A DNA stretch of 64,000 nt, taken from DSXH01 sp964532065 (GTDB lineage Bacteria; Bacteroidota; Ignavibacteria; Ignavibacteriales; Melioribacteraceae). This document shows, in pieces, positions 8,549 through 16,403 of the stretch; the first letter of the stretch is position 1, and every line of letters begins with the position of its first letter. The position numbers and the translations under genes are program-made. The stretch is taken from the NCBI GenBank assembly GCA_964532065.1, contig CAZHHG010000003.1, positions 1-64,000 on the forward strand, read 5' to 3'. The notes under the pieces were generated by a model. The model was given only the letters and a program-made list of their open reading frames with translations. It did not search any database and was not told the origin of the DNA.

Positions 8549-8980
8549 ATGGCTACAAAAAAAGCGTTTGTAAAGCAGGTCCAGGGGATTACATTTGCAG
8601 GAAAGACGGACTCCAATAACTGGGTTGTAATGGACGGACCGGAGGAATTTGGCGGAAGCAGCGCAGCAATAAGACCTAAAGAATTGATCCTGCTTTCATT
8701 GGCCGGATGTACAGGCAGTGATGTTGCTGTAATACTTAAAAAGAAGAAAATTGATTACGATGGTTTTGAAATGAATATTACCGCCGATGTTCAGGAGACA
8801 CACCCTCAGGTATTTACTAAAATTAATCTCGAATATGTTTTTTACGGAAGGGAGATTCCTAAAGAGGCTGTAGAACGAGCTATTGAATTATCCCTGAAAA
8901 CATACTGCAGCGTTACTGCTATGCTTCAGAAATCCGTCGAGATTACTCACACATACCGGATTGAAGAAAAAAAGAATTAA
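8549..8980 (+). CDS. OsmC family peroxiredoxin-like protein
   Basis: OsmC/Ohr-fold protein of 143 residues, thiol-based reducer of (organic) hydroperoxides. The two redox cysteines are in LAGCTGSDVA and YCSVTAML, at the usual places. It resembles the YhfA-type OsmC subfamily rather than Ohr. A CGGAG ribosome site precedes the ATG. It is 69 bases after the deaminase and ends in a strong terminator at 9002-9034. Confidence 0.92.
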   Translation: MATKKAFVKQVQGITFAGKTDSNNWVVMDGPEEFGGSSAAIRPKELILLSLAGCTGSDVAVILKKKKIDYDGFEMNITADVQETHPQVFTKINLEYVFYGREIPKEAVERAIELSLKTYCSVTAMLQKSVEITHTYRIEEKKN

Positions 8981-9001
8981 TAACTCCACACTAAATTTAA
9001 C

Positions 9002-9034
9002 AGCTCTGTTTTAATATTAAGGCAGAGCTTTTTT
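9002..9034 (+). terminator. Rho-independent terminator after the OsmC gene
   Basis: Stem AGCTCTG (9002-9008) with CAGAGCT (9023-9029), a 14-base loop, then a run of T to 9034. It overlaps the last codon of the convergent DUF2203 gene. Confidence 0.8.
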
Positions 9035-9410
9035 ATTTCGGAAGTGCACCTATTAGTTTTCTTCCTGTATATCCCTCGTTCACACCGTGATAATATTCAA
9101 TTTTGTCCTCATCGCTCCGCCAGCAGAGCAATACTTCCTCGCCGTTTATTATCGCCGGGAAGTCTACAAGGCCGAGCTGGAAATTCCAATCCTTAAAGAA
9201 ACAGCCGATCTCCTCAAGTTCGCTTAGGTAGCCTTTAATATTCCCGGTTAACCTGATTATTTCAGGATCGTTTTCGAAATTCGAGGCAAGCGAAGAAGAG
9301 ATGCTTCTTATTAAGGAAGCGTCATTCAAAATATCGATGACAATCCTTTTTACTAAGGGGAGTGTTCTGTTAGCTTCTTCGGGGGTAAAATATTTTATCT
9401 CGGTCTGCAT
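9033..9410 (-). CDS. DUF2203 family protein
   Basis: About 125 residues, conserved protein of unknown function. The N-terminus KYFTPEEANRTLPLVKRIV and the C-terminal pattern VDFPAIINGEEVLLCWRSDE match DUF2203, a helical family with an acidic C-terminal strand region. The start at 9410 (MQTEIKYF) is preferred because family members begin right before FTPEEAN; an upstream in-frame ATG at 9461 would add 17 residues with no similarity. Single gene, convergent with the OsmC gene. Confidence 0.8.
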   Translation of the reverse strand: MQTEIKYFTPEEANRTLPLVKRIVIDILNDASLIRSISSSLASNFENDPEIIRLTGNIKGYLSELEEIGCFFKDWNFQLGLVDFPAIINGEEVLLCWRSDEDKIEYYHGVNEGYTGRKLIGALPK

Positions 9411-9627
9411 AAAGTTCTTATTTATTAATACTAAACATGGGTTCTTCCTAATAAATTCCATAGAATCAGTAAAATATTAATAGGAGAATCAAAGCTGTTT
9501 TCAACACATTTTTAAGGTTTCGAGAAGTAATCCCGGCTCTGGTTTAGCCGGCTGAAAAAATCACTTCATTTTTATTTTAACTATCTCTATTTTAGCCCCG
9601 CATTGAATAAACAAACGGGAAAATTAA

Positions 9628-11508
9628 ATGAAAAAGAGAGCATTATTAGTTCTGTTGATAACACTTACTTTCACTATTTCGCAATTGTATGCCGGTAATC
9701 AGTTTTCGGTAAAACCGGTTAAACCGGTTCCGGGCGGAAAAATAACCGTTACTTATAATCCGGAGAATACCCCATTAAAAGATTCCAAATCGATCATAAT
9801 GATTGCCTGCCCATATGGAAAATTTATTGACGGTAAAGAAGAAATAATTATGAAAAAGAACGGAGTAAACTGGGAGGCTCAGTTCGCAGTGAGCGATACT
9901 TCGTACGGCGTCTTTATCATCTTTGAAGGGGATGAAAACAAGGACACAAATAATAAGAATGGTTACGTGATTCATTTATTTGGTAAGGACGGCAAGGAGT
10001 TACCAGGCACATATGCAGGATTGGGCGCGGCATTCGGCTCCTGGCTCTCGATTCTGGATCTGGATACAGATCAGGAAACCGCGTATAAATTCTTTACTAA
10101 AGAATTTTCTGTGAATCCGGATCGGAAGAAAGATTTTTTAAGCAATTACCTGGCTTCTGTTAACAGTGTTGAAAAAGAGAAGGGAAAAGAAATGATTCTT
10201 ACCGAGCTGAAATCTTTTGCCGGGAAAGAGAATCTTACGGAAGGCGATCTGAGCCTTCTTATTAGCTGGTTCGACAGGCTGAAGGAAACCGAAGAATCCG
10301 CAAAATATAAAGCGGTTATTGGCGAGAAATTTCCCAATGGGAATTATGCCCAGATGCAGAAATTTTTAACTCTCAGACAGATTAAAGATACAGATCAGAA
10401 AATGAAATCCTTTAACGAATTCCTAAATGAATATCCAAATTCTGTTTATAAGATGAATATCTACTCTGAGATTCTGCGTAATTATATTCAGACCGGTAAG
10501 TATTCCGAAGCTAAAAGTTTTCTGGGTGATAAATTTACAGACGCAACCGCTTCTCAATACAATTCATTAGCATGGTCGATGTTCGAAAAAAATGCTGATC
10601 TCAATCTTGCCCTGGAAATAGCCGGCAAAGGAGTTAAAATCGGAAGAGAGCAGTTAGTAAAACCGGCTCAGCCGAAACCGGTTTATTATACCGCAAAAGA
10701 ATGGGAAAAATACGGCAAGAATTCACTCGGAATGATACTCGATACTTACGGTATGATTCAGGATAAACTCGGCAAAAAAGAGGAAGCCCTGAAATCTCTT
10801 GAAGAAGCCGCAGAATTATCCGGCTTTGAAAATCCGGAATTAAATGAGAACTATTCAAGGTTGTTGGTTGAATCTAAGAACTATCAAAAAGCAAAAACCG
10901 AAATCGAAAAATATATTTCAAACGGATTCAGCACTCCTGCGATGATAGATTTCCTTAAAACCGCATTTGTTCAAACAGGAGGTTCCGAAAACGGATTTGC
11001 AGGTTATTATCAGAAATTTGAAGATGCTGCAAAAGAAAAAATTATTGCAAAACTTAAAAAAGAACTGATAGATGAACCAGCTCCTCAATTTTCGCTTGTT
11101 GATCTTAACGGTAAAAAAGTTTCCCTCGCCGATTTTAAAGGTAAGGTGGTTATTGTTGATTTCTGGGCAACATGGTGCGGTCCTTGCCTGGCTTCATTCC
11201 CCGGTATGAAACTGGCCGTTGAAAAATATGAATCGACAGGGAAGGCCAAATTCCTTTTCCTTAATACATGGGAAAACGTTGAAGATAAGGTGAAGAATGC
11301 CGGCGATTTTATAACGAAAAATAATTACCCGTTTCATGTCCTGATGGACGATAAAAATGAAGTCGTATCCGCCTTTAAAGTTTCAGGTATTCCTACAAAA
11401 TTCATTATCGATGGAAAGGGAAATATCCGCTTTAAAAGCGTTGGTTTTGGCGGAAATACAGATGAAATGGTTGAAGAAATCGGCATAATGATCTCTATGA
11501 TAGAATAG
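9628..11508 (+). CDS. Exported TlpA-like thioredoxin with long helical N-terminal part
   Basis: Periplasmic thiol:disulfide protein of 626 residues. Residues 1-22 form a signal peptide (ALLVLLITLTFTISQLYA). Residues about 25-125 look like a beta-sandwich, 130-470 are helical and repeat-like (TPR-type features such as KLGKKEEALKSLEEAAEL), and 485-626 form the AhpC/TSA-TlpA thioredoxin domain with the redox site WCGPC (Cys517, Cys520) in FWATWCGPC and the cis-Pro loop SGIPTKFIID. Such architectures occur in Bacteroidota and act in disulfide reduction or cytochrome maturation; the partner here is unknown. Single transcription unit ending in the terminator at 11520-11555. Confidence 0.9.
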   Translation: MKKRALLVLLITLTFTISQLYAGNQFSVKPVKPVPGGKITVTYNPENTPLKDSKSIIMIACPYGKFIDGKEEIIMKKNGVNWEAQFAVSDTSYGVFIIFEGDENKDTNNKNGYVIHLFGKDGKELPGTYAGLGAAFGSWLSILDLDTDQETAYKFFTKEFSVNPDRKKDFLSNYLASVNSVEKEKGKEMILTELKSFAGKENLTEGDLSLLISWFDRLKETEESAKYKAVIGEKFPNGNYAQMQKFLTLRQIKDTDQKMKSFNEFLNEYPNSVYKMNIYSEILRNYIQTGKYSEAKSFLGDKFTDATASQYNSLAWSMFEKNADLNLALEIAGKGVKIGREQLVKPAQPKPVYYTAKEWEKYGKNSLGMILDTYGMIQDKLGKKEEALKSLEEAAELSGFENPELNENYSRLLVESKNYQKAKTEIEKYISNGFSTPAMIDFLKTAFVQTGGSENGFAGYYQKFEDAAKEKIIAKLKKELIDEPAPQFSLVDLNGKKVSLADFKGKVVIVDFWATWCGPCLASFPGMKLAVEKYESTGKAKFLFLNTWENVEDKVKNAGDFITKNNYPFHVLMDDKNEVVSAFKVSGIPTKFIIDGKGNIRFKSVGFGGNTDEMVEEIGIMISMIE

Positions 11509-11519
11509 CATTAAATCAG

Positions 11520-11555
11520 CCTCTGCACCTTTAGAACCGGGTGCAGAGGTTTTTT
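11520..11555 (+). terminator. Rho-independent terminator after the TlpA-like gene
   Basis: Perfect 9-bp stem CCTCTGCAC (11520-11528) / GTGCAGAGG (11541-11549), a 12-base loop and six T. Confidence 0.9.
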
Positions 11556-11651
11556 CATTCAAAGTCTGTCATGCCCGGTTCAATTCCGGTTTACAATCTT
11601 GCCTATTAATGCTAATTTGACAACACAAATTTTACCATTTTTGGAGAAATC

Positions 11652-12887
11652 ATGGCAGTAATTCACCCCTTTAAAGCAGTTAGACCTCATGAAAAAGTTG
11701 CTCATCTGGTAGCAAGCGTTCCTTATGATGTAGTTAACAAAGAAGAAGCGGCTGCACAGGCGAAAGGAAACCCTTTAAGTCTTCTGCGCGTTACCCGCGC
11801 TGAAATTGAAATGAGTCCTGATGTTAATGTCTATTCTAAAGAAGTTTACTTGAAAGCCAAAGAGAACTTTGAACGCTTAAGAGTTGAAGCCCCGTTGATT
11901 CAGGACGAAATACCAAACCTTTATATCTATAAACTTACGATGGGAACCAATTCCCAAATCGGAATTGCCGCAACATTTTCCGTTGAGGATTACAATAATG
12001 ATGTTATTAAAAAACATGAGAAGACCCGTAAAGTAAAAGAGGATGACAGAACTAATCACATCATTACTACAGGCGCGCAGACCGGCCCGGTTTTTTTGAC
12101 TTACAAAGGAATTGATGCAGTTAATAAAATTATTACCGATTCGATGAGTAAAACTTTTCCGATCTATGATTTTACTGCCCCCGATGGAATCAAACATCAG
12201 GTTTGGGTTTTGAATCAGGATTCAGTTAATACTATTGTAAAGGAGATTGCTGCAGTGAAAAATCTCTACATTGCCGATGGCCATCACCGTGCGGCAAGTG
12301 CGAGCAGAACACAAAAAGCTAAGAAGGATCAGAATCCTGATCATAATGGAACCGAGGAGTACAATTTTTTCCTCGCGGTTCTTTTCCCGGCAGAACAGCT
12401 CCGTATTATGCCGTATAATAGAGTAGTTCACGATCTTAAAGGTATGGATACTAATCAGTTTCTTGACAAAGTAAAATCCAATTTTTCAGTTGAGCCCGTG
12501 GAATCTCCTGATCCGCCTTCTGCAAAATCGGTAGTGATGTACATTGATAAGCAATGGTATCTGTTGAAACCGAATCAGAATGTTAAACACGCTGTGTCGG
12601 TGGGTGATAATCTCGATGTAAGCATTTTGCAGAATTATCTTCTTCATCCGGTACTTGGAATTGAAGATCCGCGTACGGATAACCGGATCGATTTCATAGG
12701 CGGTATCAGAGGTACTGAGGAATTGGTGAAACTGGTTGATACGGGAAAAGCGGCTGTAGCTTTCTCTATGTATCCGGTATCTGTTGACGATCTGATCAGG
12801 ATCTCGGATGCAGGGGAAACGATGCCTCCTAAATCAACCTGGTTTGAACCGAAATTACGGGATGGTTTGTTAATACACACAATTTAA
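11652..12887 (+). CDS. DUF1015 family protein (SerK-like / ParB-Srx-like), next to serC
   Basis: 411-residue cytoplasmic protein of the DUF1015 (COG4198) family. It begins MAVIHPFKAVRP and contains DGHHR at residues 209-213 (YIADGHHRAASASR), a motif also seen in ParB/sulfiredoxin-fold enzymes such as archaeal serine kinase SerK. A conserved RDDRTNH-type segment (VKEDDRTNHI) lies near residue 130. A GGAG ribosome site precedes the ATG. It is followed 65 bases later by serC on the same strand. That neighbour, with the SerK-like motif, suggests a role in serine or phosphoserine metabolism; this is inference and no reaction can be assigned. Confidence 0.85.
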   Translation: MAVIHPFKAVRPHEKVAHLVASVPYDVVNKEEAAAQAKGNPLSLLRVTRAEIEMSPDVNVYSKEVYLKAKENFERLRVEAPLIQDEIPNLYIYKLTMGTNSQIGIAATFSVEDYNNDVIKKHEKTRKVKEDDRTNHIITTGAQTGPVFLTYKGIDAVNKIITDSMSKTFPIYDFTAPDGIKHQVWVLNQDSVNTIVKEIAAVKNLYIADGHHRAASASRTQKAKKDQNPDHNGTEEYNFFLAVLFPAEQLRIMPYNRVVHDLKGMDTNQFLDKVKSNFSVEPVESPDPPSAKSVVMYIDKQWYLLKPNQNVKHAVSVGDNLDVSILQNYLLHPVLGIEDPRTDNRIDFIGGIRGTEELVKLVDTGKAAVAFSMYPVSVDDLIRISDAGETMPPKSTWFEPKLRDGLLIHTI

Positions 12888-12952
12888 TATATGTGTTAAT
12901 CGGCTGGAGTTATTTAGTCGATCAACACGAGTTAAAATAAATGGAGATAAAC

Positions 12953-14038
12953 ATGGAAAAACGTATTTATAATCTAAGTGCCGGACCGGCTATTTTACCA
13001 GAAGAAGTATTGCTTGAAGCTCAGAAGGATCTCTATTCTTACAAGGGAAGCGGAATGAGTATAATGGAAATGAGCCACCGCGGGAAAATATTTGATGGTG
13101 TAATCAAAGAGGCTGATGCTGATCTTAGGAAGCTCCTTAATATCGGCGATAACTACGCAATTCTGTTTCTGCAGGGTGGTGCAACGCTTCAATTTTCTAT
13201 GGTACCGCTTAATCTGATGCCGCCAAAAAACAAAGCCGATTATATAGTAACAGGTTCCTGGGCTAAAAAATCTGTTAAAGAAGCTAAGAGAGTAGGTGCG
13301 GTTAATATTGCCGCAACAACCGAAAGTGAAAACTTTATAAGGATCCCGAAACAAACTGAATTAAAACTCGATTCTGATGCTTCCTATGTTCACTTTACTT
13401 CCAATAATACTATCTATGGAACCCAGTGGAAAACCGAACCCGTTGTTGGCAATGTACCGCTGGTGTGCGATGCTTCATCGGATTTCCTACATAAAATGCT
13501 TGATATTAATAAGTACGGATTGATCTATGCCGGCGCTCAGAAAAATATTGGACCTTCCGGCGTTACGGTTGTTATTATCCGTAAGGATCTTCTTGAAAGA
13601 TCGTCCGACGCTCTTCATACTTATATGAATTATAAGATACATGTTGAGAACGATTCGATGTATAACACACCAACAACATTCGGAATTTACATTGCAGGAC
13701 TCGTGTTCAAGTGGTTGCTTAATATGGGCGGACTTGATGTGATGTACAAGCTTAATCTTGAAAAAGCAAATATTCTATATAATGCTATTGATAACAGTGG
13801 CGGATATTATAAAGGAACAACCGCTGTTGAGGACCGTTCGCTTATGAATGTTACTTACAGACTTCCGAATGAAGAACTTGAAAAGAAATTTATTGATGAA
13901 GCCAAGAAGAAAGGATTTGAAGGATTAAAAGGACACAGAAGCGTGGGCGGTATCCGCGCATCGATCTATAACGCATTCCCGAAGAAGGGCGTTGAAGATC
14001 TTGCTGCATTTATGCTGGAATTTAAAAAAAATAATTAA
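12953..14038 (+). CDS. serC: Phosphoserine aminotransferase
   Basis: PLP-dependent class V aminotransferase making 3-phosphoserine from 3-phosphohydroxypyruvate and glutamate; also used in the pyridoxal phosphate pathway of some bacteria. Motifs: YNLSAGPAILPEEVL at the N-terminus, SIMEMSHRGK, FLQGGATLQFSM, the Schiff-base lysine in YAGAQKNIGPSG, and GGIRASIYNAFP at the C-terminus. About 361 residues, standard length. Start: the ATG at 12953 has GGAG six bases upstream; the in-frame ATG at 12941 overlaps that ribosome site and adds only MEIN. No serA or serB is in the window. Confidence 0.96.
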   Translation: MEKRIYNLSAGPAILPEEVLLEAQKDLYSYKGSGMSIMEMSHRGKIFDGVIKEADADLRKLLNIGDNYAILFLQGGATLQFSMVPLNLMPPKNKADYIVTGSWAKKSVKEAKRVGAVNIAATTESENFIRIPKQTELKLDSDASYVHFTSNNTIYGTQWKTEPVVGNVPLVCDASSDFLHKMLDINKYGLIYAGAQKNIGPSGVTVVIIRKDLLERSSDALHTYMNYKIHVENDSMYNTPTTFGIYIAGLVFKWLLNMGGLDVMYKLNLEKANILYNAIDNSGGYYKGTTAVEDRSLMNVTYRLPNEELEKKFIDEAKKKGFEGLKGHRSVGGIRASIYNAFPKKGVEDLAAFMLEFKKNN

Positions 14039-14045
14039 TTGAATA

Positions 14046-14495
14046 ATGAGAAGTAATTTTATGATTTCAGGTACGGGTCGGATAATTCCGGCCCTTTTAA
14101 TAATTCTGATCTTTGCGGCCTGCTCGGGCAAAGAGGAAAAACTGGAGCTTTTTTCACCCGAAGCATTTACTTATTCTATGGAGGATGGCTGGGAATTAAA
14201 TGCCTCCTGCAGGGTAAAAGGATTCACCCAGAATGAATCCGGCGGCGAATATTCGGTTAAACTCTCGTATACTATTGATCTTGTAACAGCAGAGGGAAAA
14301 CGTCTGGAGGGAATCTCGGAAGGATTGATTGATCAGAAATCCAAAGAAAAATTTGCGGACCTTCCTGTTGAAATTCAGATTCAGTTCGATTCTTCATATC
14401 CACCCGGTAAATACAAAATTATCTTTAATCTGACAGATGATTTTTCGCAGGAAAATGTTTCAATCGAAAAAGAATTTGATGTGGATAAGAACTAA
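14046..14495 (+). CDS. Small lipoprotein of unknown function
   Basis: 149 residues. A signal peptide ends in the lipobox IFAAC (Cys26), so it is lipid-anchored. The mature part has a single beta-rich domain (YSMEDGWELNASCRVKGF, KLSYTIDLVTAEGK, SYPPGKYKIIFNLTDDF), resembling an immunoglobulin-like fold. I do not recognise a family. It follows serC by 7 bases and is probably cotranscribed. A second ATG five codons downstream is an alternative start. Confidence 0.7.
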   Translation: MRSNFMISGTGRIIPALLIILIFAACSGKEEKLELFSPEAFTYSMEDGWELNASCRVKGFTQNESGGEYSVKLSYTIDLVTAEGKRLEGISEGLIDQKSKEKFADLPVEIQIQFDSSYPPGKYKIIFNLTDDFSQENVSIEKEFDVDKN

Positions 14496-14521
14496 AAAAA
14501 CGGGCTTGATTGTTCAAGCCC
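14494..14521 (-). terminator. Terminator between the lipoprotein and the ammonia-lyase genes
   Basis: Stem GGGCTTGA (14502-14509) / TCAAGCCC (14514-14521) with a 4-base loop. On the minus strand it is followed by seven T (14500-14494), a textbook terminator for the ammonia-lyase transcript. On the plus strand the following CATTTAT is a poorer tail, so action on the lipoprotein transcript is possible but weaker. Confidence 0.85.
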
Positions 14522-14539
14522 ATTTATAATTCTGATTTT

Positions 14540-16063
14540 CTATTCAAGCGAACCGATCTCTTTTTCTACTTCCTCTAAAATTTCACAGCTCTTAACTACT
14601 TCTTTCATTCTTGTATGATCCGGATACAAAGGCCTGTCAACATCAAGATGCGCTACATGTTTTCTAACAACTTCCCTCGCTTTTGTTACGCCTTTTCCGT
14701 TGGTGAAATTTCTGAAATCGAGTGCCTGTGCAGCGGCTATGAACTCAATTCCTAAAACTCCGTAAGCGTTATCTAATATTTGTGCATTCTTTATCGCCGT
14801 ATTCATTCCCATTGAAACAAAATCCTCCTGGTCTGCCGCCGCAGGTATGGATTGAATTGACGCGGGCATCGAAAGAATTCTCTGCTCTGCGATCAAAGTA
14901 TCCGCTGTATACTGACTCAGCATCAATCCTGAGAACATACCAGCCCCCCTTGTTAAAAATTCAGGAAGGCCGATACTGAGAGCCGGATTAAGAAGCCTGT
15001 TTAATCTTCTTTCCGATAAGACACTCACCATAGTTACAGCGGCGCCTATCATATCCATCGGGAGTGAAACCGGTGTTCCCTGAAAATTAGCACCAGTAAG
15101 AGTGATCTTGTACTCCGGCATGAAAATCGGATTATCGCCAACTCCGTTCAATTCAATTTCAACCTGCTCCTTTGCCCAGCGTACGGCATCATGGGCTGCG
15201 CCGATAACCTGAGGGCTTGAACGCATCGAGTAGGCATCCTGAACCTTGGTTTTAAGTTTTCCGGTTTGAAGATCGCTTCCCATAATCGATTTCAATATTG
15301 ATTTAGCGCTGCGGACAGCTCCCGTAAAACCACGGACCTGATGAAGTCTGGTGTCATAAGGTTTTAAGTTTGCAAAGAGTGCTTCGAGTGTCATGGCACA
15401 TGCAATCTCCGCCTGCTTTAACCAGCGGTTAATATCGTAAAGGTGAATTGCGCTCATTGCCGTAAGCAAATTGGAACCGTTGATTGTGCCCAGTCCGTCG
15501 CGGGCTTGAAGTCCCGGTATTTTAATCCCGGCTTTTTCAAAAGCCGTCTTACCCGGGAGACGTTCTCCATTAAAATATGCTTCACCTTCGCCCATCATAA
15601 GGAGAGCGACCTGGCTCATAGGTGCAAGATCGCCGCATGCACCCACAGATCCTTTCTGGCAGACAACCGGAGTAACACCTTTGTTTAACATCTCAACCAG
15701 CGTAATAGTAATTTCCGGACGGATGCCGCTCATCCCGTGCGCGTGGACATTAATACGTCCGGCCATTGCGCCACGGACGTATTCAACAGGAGCCGGATCG
15801 CCGATTCCGGCTGCGTGATTATAGATCAGATATTTCTGAAATTCTTTTACCTGGTCGTCATTCAATACAACTTCCGAGAACTCACCAATTCCAGTATTAA
15901 CGCCATACATAATTTCACGGGCTTTAACTTTTTCTTCGAGCATTGCTCTGCATGTTTTGATTCTCTCAAGTGCGTCGGGAGCTAATTCAACTTTCTCGTT
16001 GTAACGTGCAATTGCCGTAAGTTTTTCAATTGTAAGATTTGAACCGTTGAGGATAATAGACAT
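14540..16063 (-). CDS. Histidine/aromatic ammonia-lyase paralogue with Cys in the MIO triad
   Basis: MIO-dependent amino-acid ammonia-lyase, most like histidine ammonia-lyase, about 507 residues. Core motifs: YGVNTGIGEFSE, the MIO-forming loop GSVGACGDLAPM, DGLGTINGSNLL, VQDAYSMRSSPQVIGA, LTGANFQGTPVSLP, and ADQEDFVSMGMN near the C-terminus. The cofactor triad is Ala-Cys-Gly, with Cys143 instead of Ser; the second paralogue in this window keeps Ala-Ser-Gly. The selectivity pair after the loop-in strand is NH (IYNHAAG), where classical HutH has SH. Start: ATG at 16063 has GGAG six bases upstream; an earlier in-frame ATG at 16075 overlaps that site. Single gene with its own terminator. Substrate (His, Tyr or Phe) is uncertain. 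Confidence 0.85.
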   Translation of the reverse strand: MSIILNGSNLTIEKLTAIARYNEKVELAPDALERIKTCRAMLEEKVKAREIMYGVNTGIGEFSEVVLNDDQVKEFQKYLIYNHAAGIGDPAPVEYVRGAMAGRINVHAHGMSGIRPEITITLVEMLNKGVTPVVCQKGSVGACGDLAPMSQVALLMMGEGEAYFNGERLPGKTAFEKAGIKIPGLQARDGLGTINGSNLLTAMSAIHLYDINRWLKQAEIACAMTLEALFANLKPYDTRLHQVRGFTGAVRSAKSILKSIMGSDLQTGKLKTKVQDAYSMRSSPQVIGAAHDAVRWAKEQVEIELNGVGDNPIFMPEYKITLTGANFQGTPVSLPMDMIGAAVTMVSVLSERRLNRLLNPALSIGLPEFLTRGAGMFSGLMLSQYTADTLIAEQRILSMPASIQSIPAAADQEDFVSMGMNTAIKNAQILDNAYGVLGIEFIAAAQALDFRNFTNGKGVTKAREVVRKHVAHLDVDRPLYPDHTRMKEVVKSCEILEEVEKEIGSLE

Positions 16064-16225
16064 GATTTTCTCCAATGGTTGATATTTTGTAAAGACAACT
16101 TAAGAATTTGACAAGAAAATGCATAAGTAATTTGATTGCTTCAGAAAGGTTTACTCTTTAAGATAATTATAATAATTTTCTTGTGAGGAATTGAGTCAGA
16201 AAAATAAATTAGATGAATTGTTAAT

Positions 16226-16399
16226 ATGAGTCTTTATACAATCGTATTTATACTGGTAACCGTTTTACTCCTGGCCGGGTTGGCGTTGTTCGGTTTATTG
16301 ATCAGCAAACTGGATAAGTGGATTGACCGGAGGGAACGGCTCGGAAAAGAGAGTATTTATAAAAATAAATCCGATAGAACAGAAAAAAATAAGCAGTGA
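16226..16399 (+). CDS. 57-residue single-helix membrane protein
   Basis: Short plus-strand gene between the two ammonia-lyase genes. ATG at 16226, TGA at 16397-16399. One membrane helix (FILVTVLLLAGLALFGLLI, residues 8-26) is followed by a strongly charged tail (KWIDRRERLGKE and a Lys-rich end). The layout, hydrophobic N-terminus and basic cytoplasmic tail, is that of many small bacterial inner-membrane proteins. It ends 4 bases before the convergent second lyase gene. I do not recognise it; its coding character rests on the helix/charge pattern and lack of any other use for the gap. Confidence 0.6.
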   Translation: MSLYTIVFILVTVLLLAGLALFGLLISKLDKWIDRRERLGKESIYKNKSDRTEKNKQ

Positions 16400-16403
16400 T
16401 AGT

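Noticed and set aside
9716..9728. Inverted AACCGGTT units
   Set aside because: They lie inside the TlpA-like gene and simply encode the Lys-Pro-Val repeat KPVKPVPGG.
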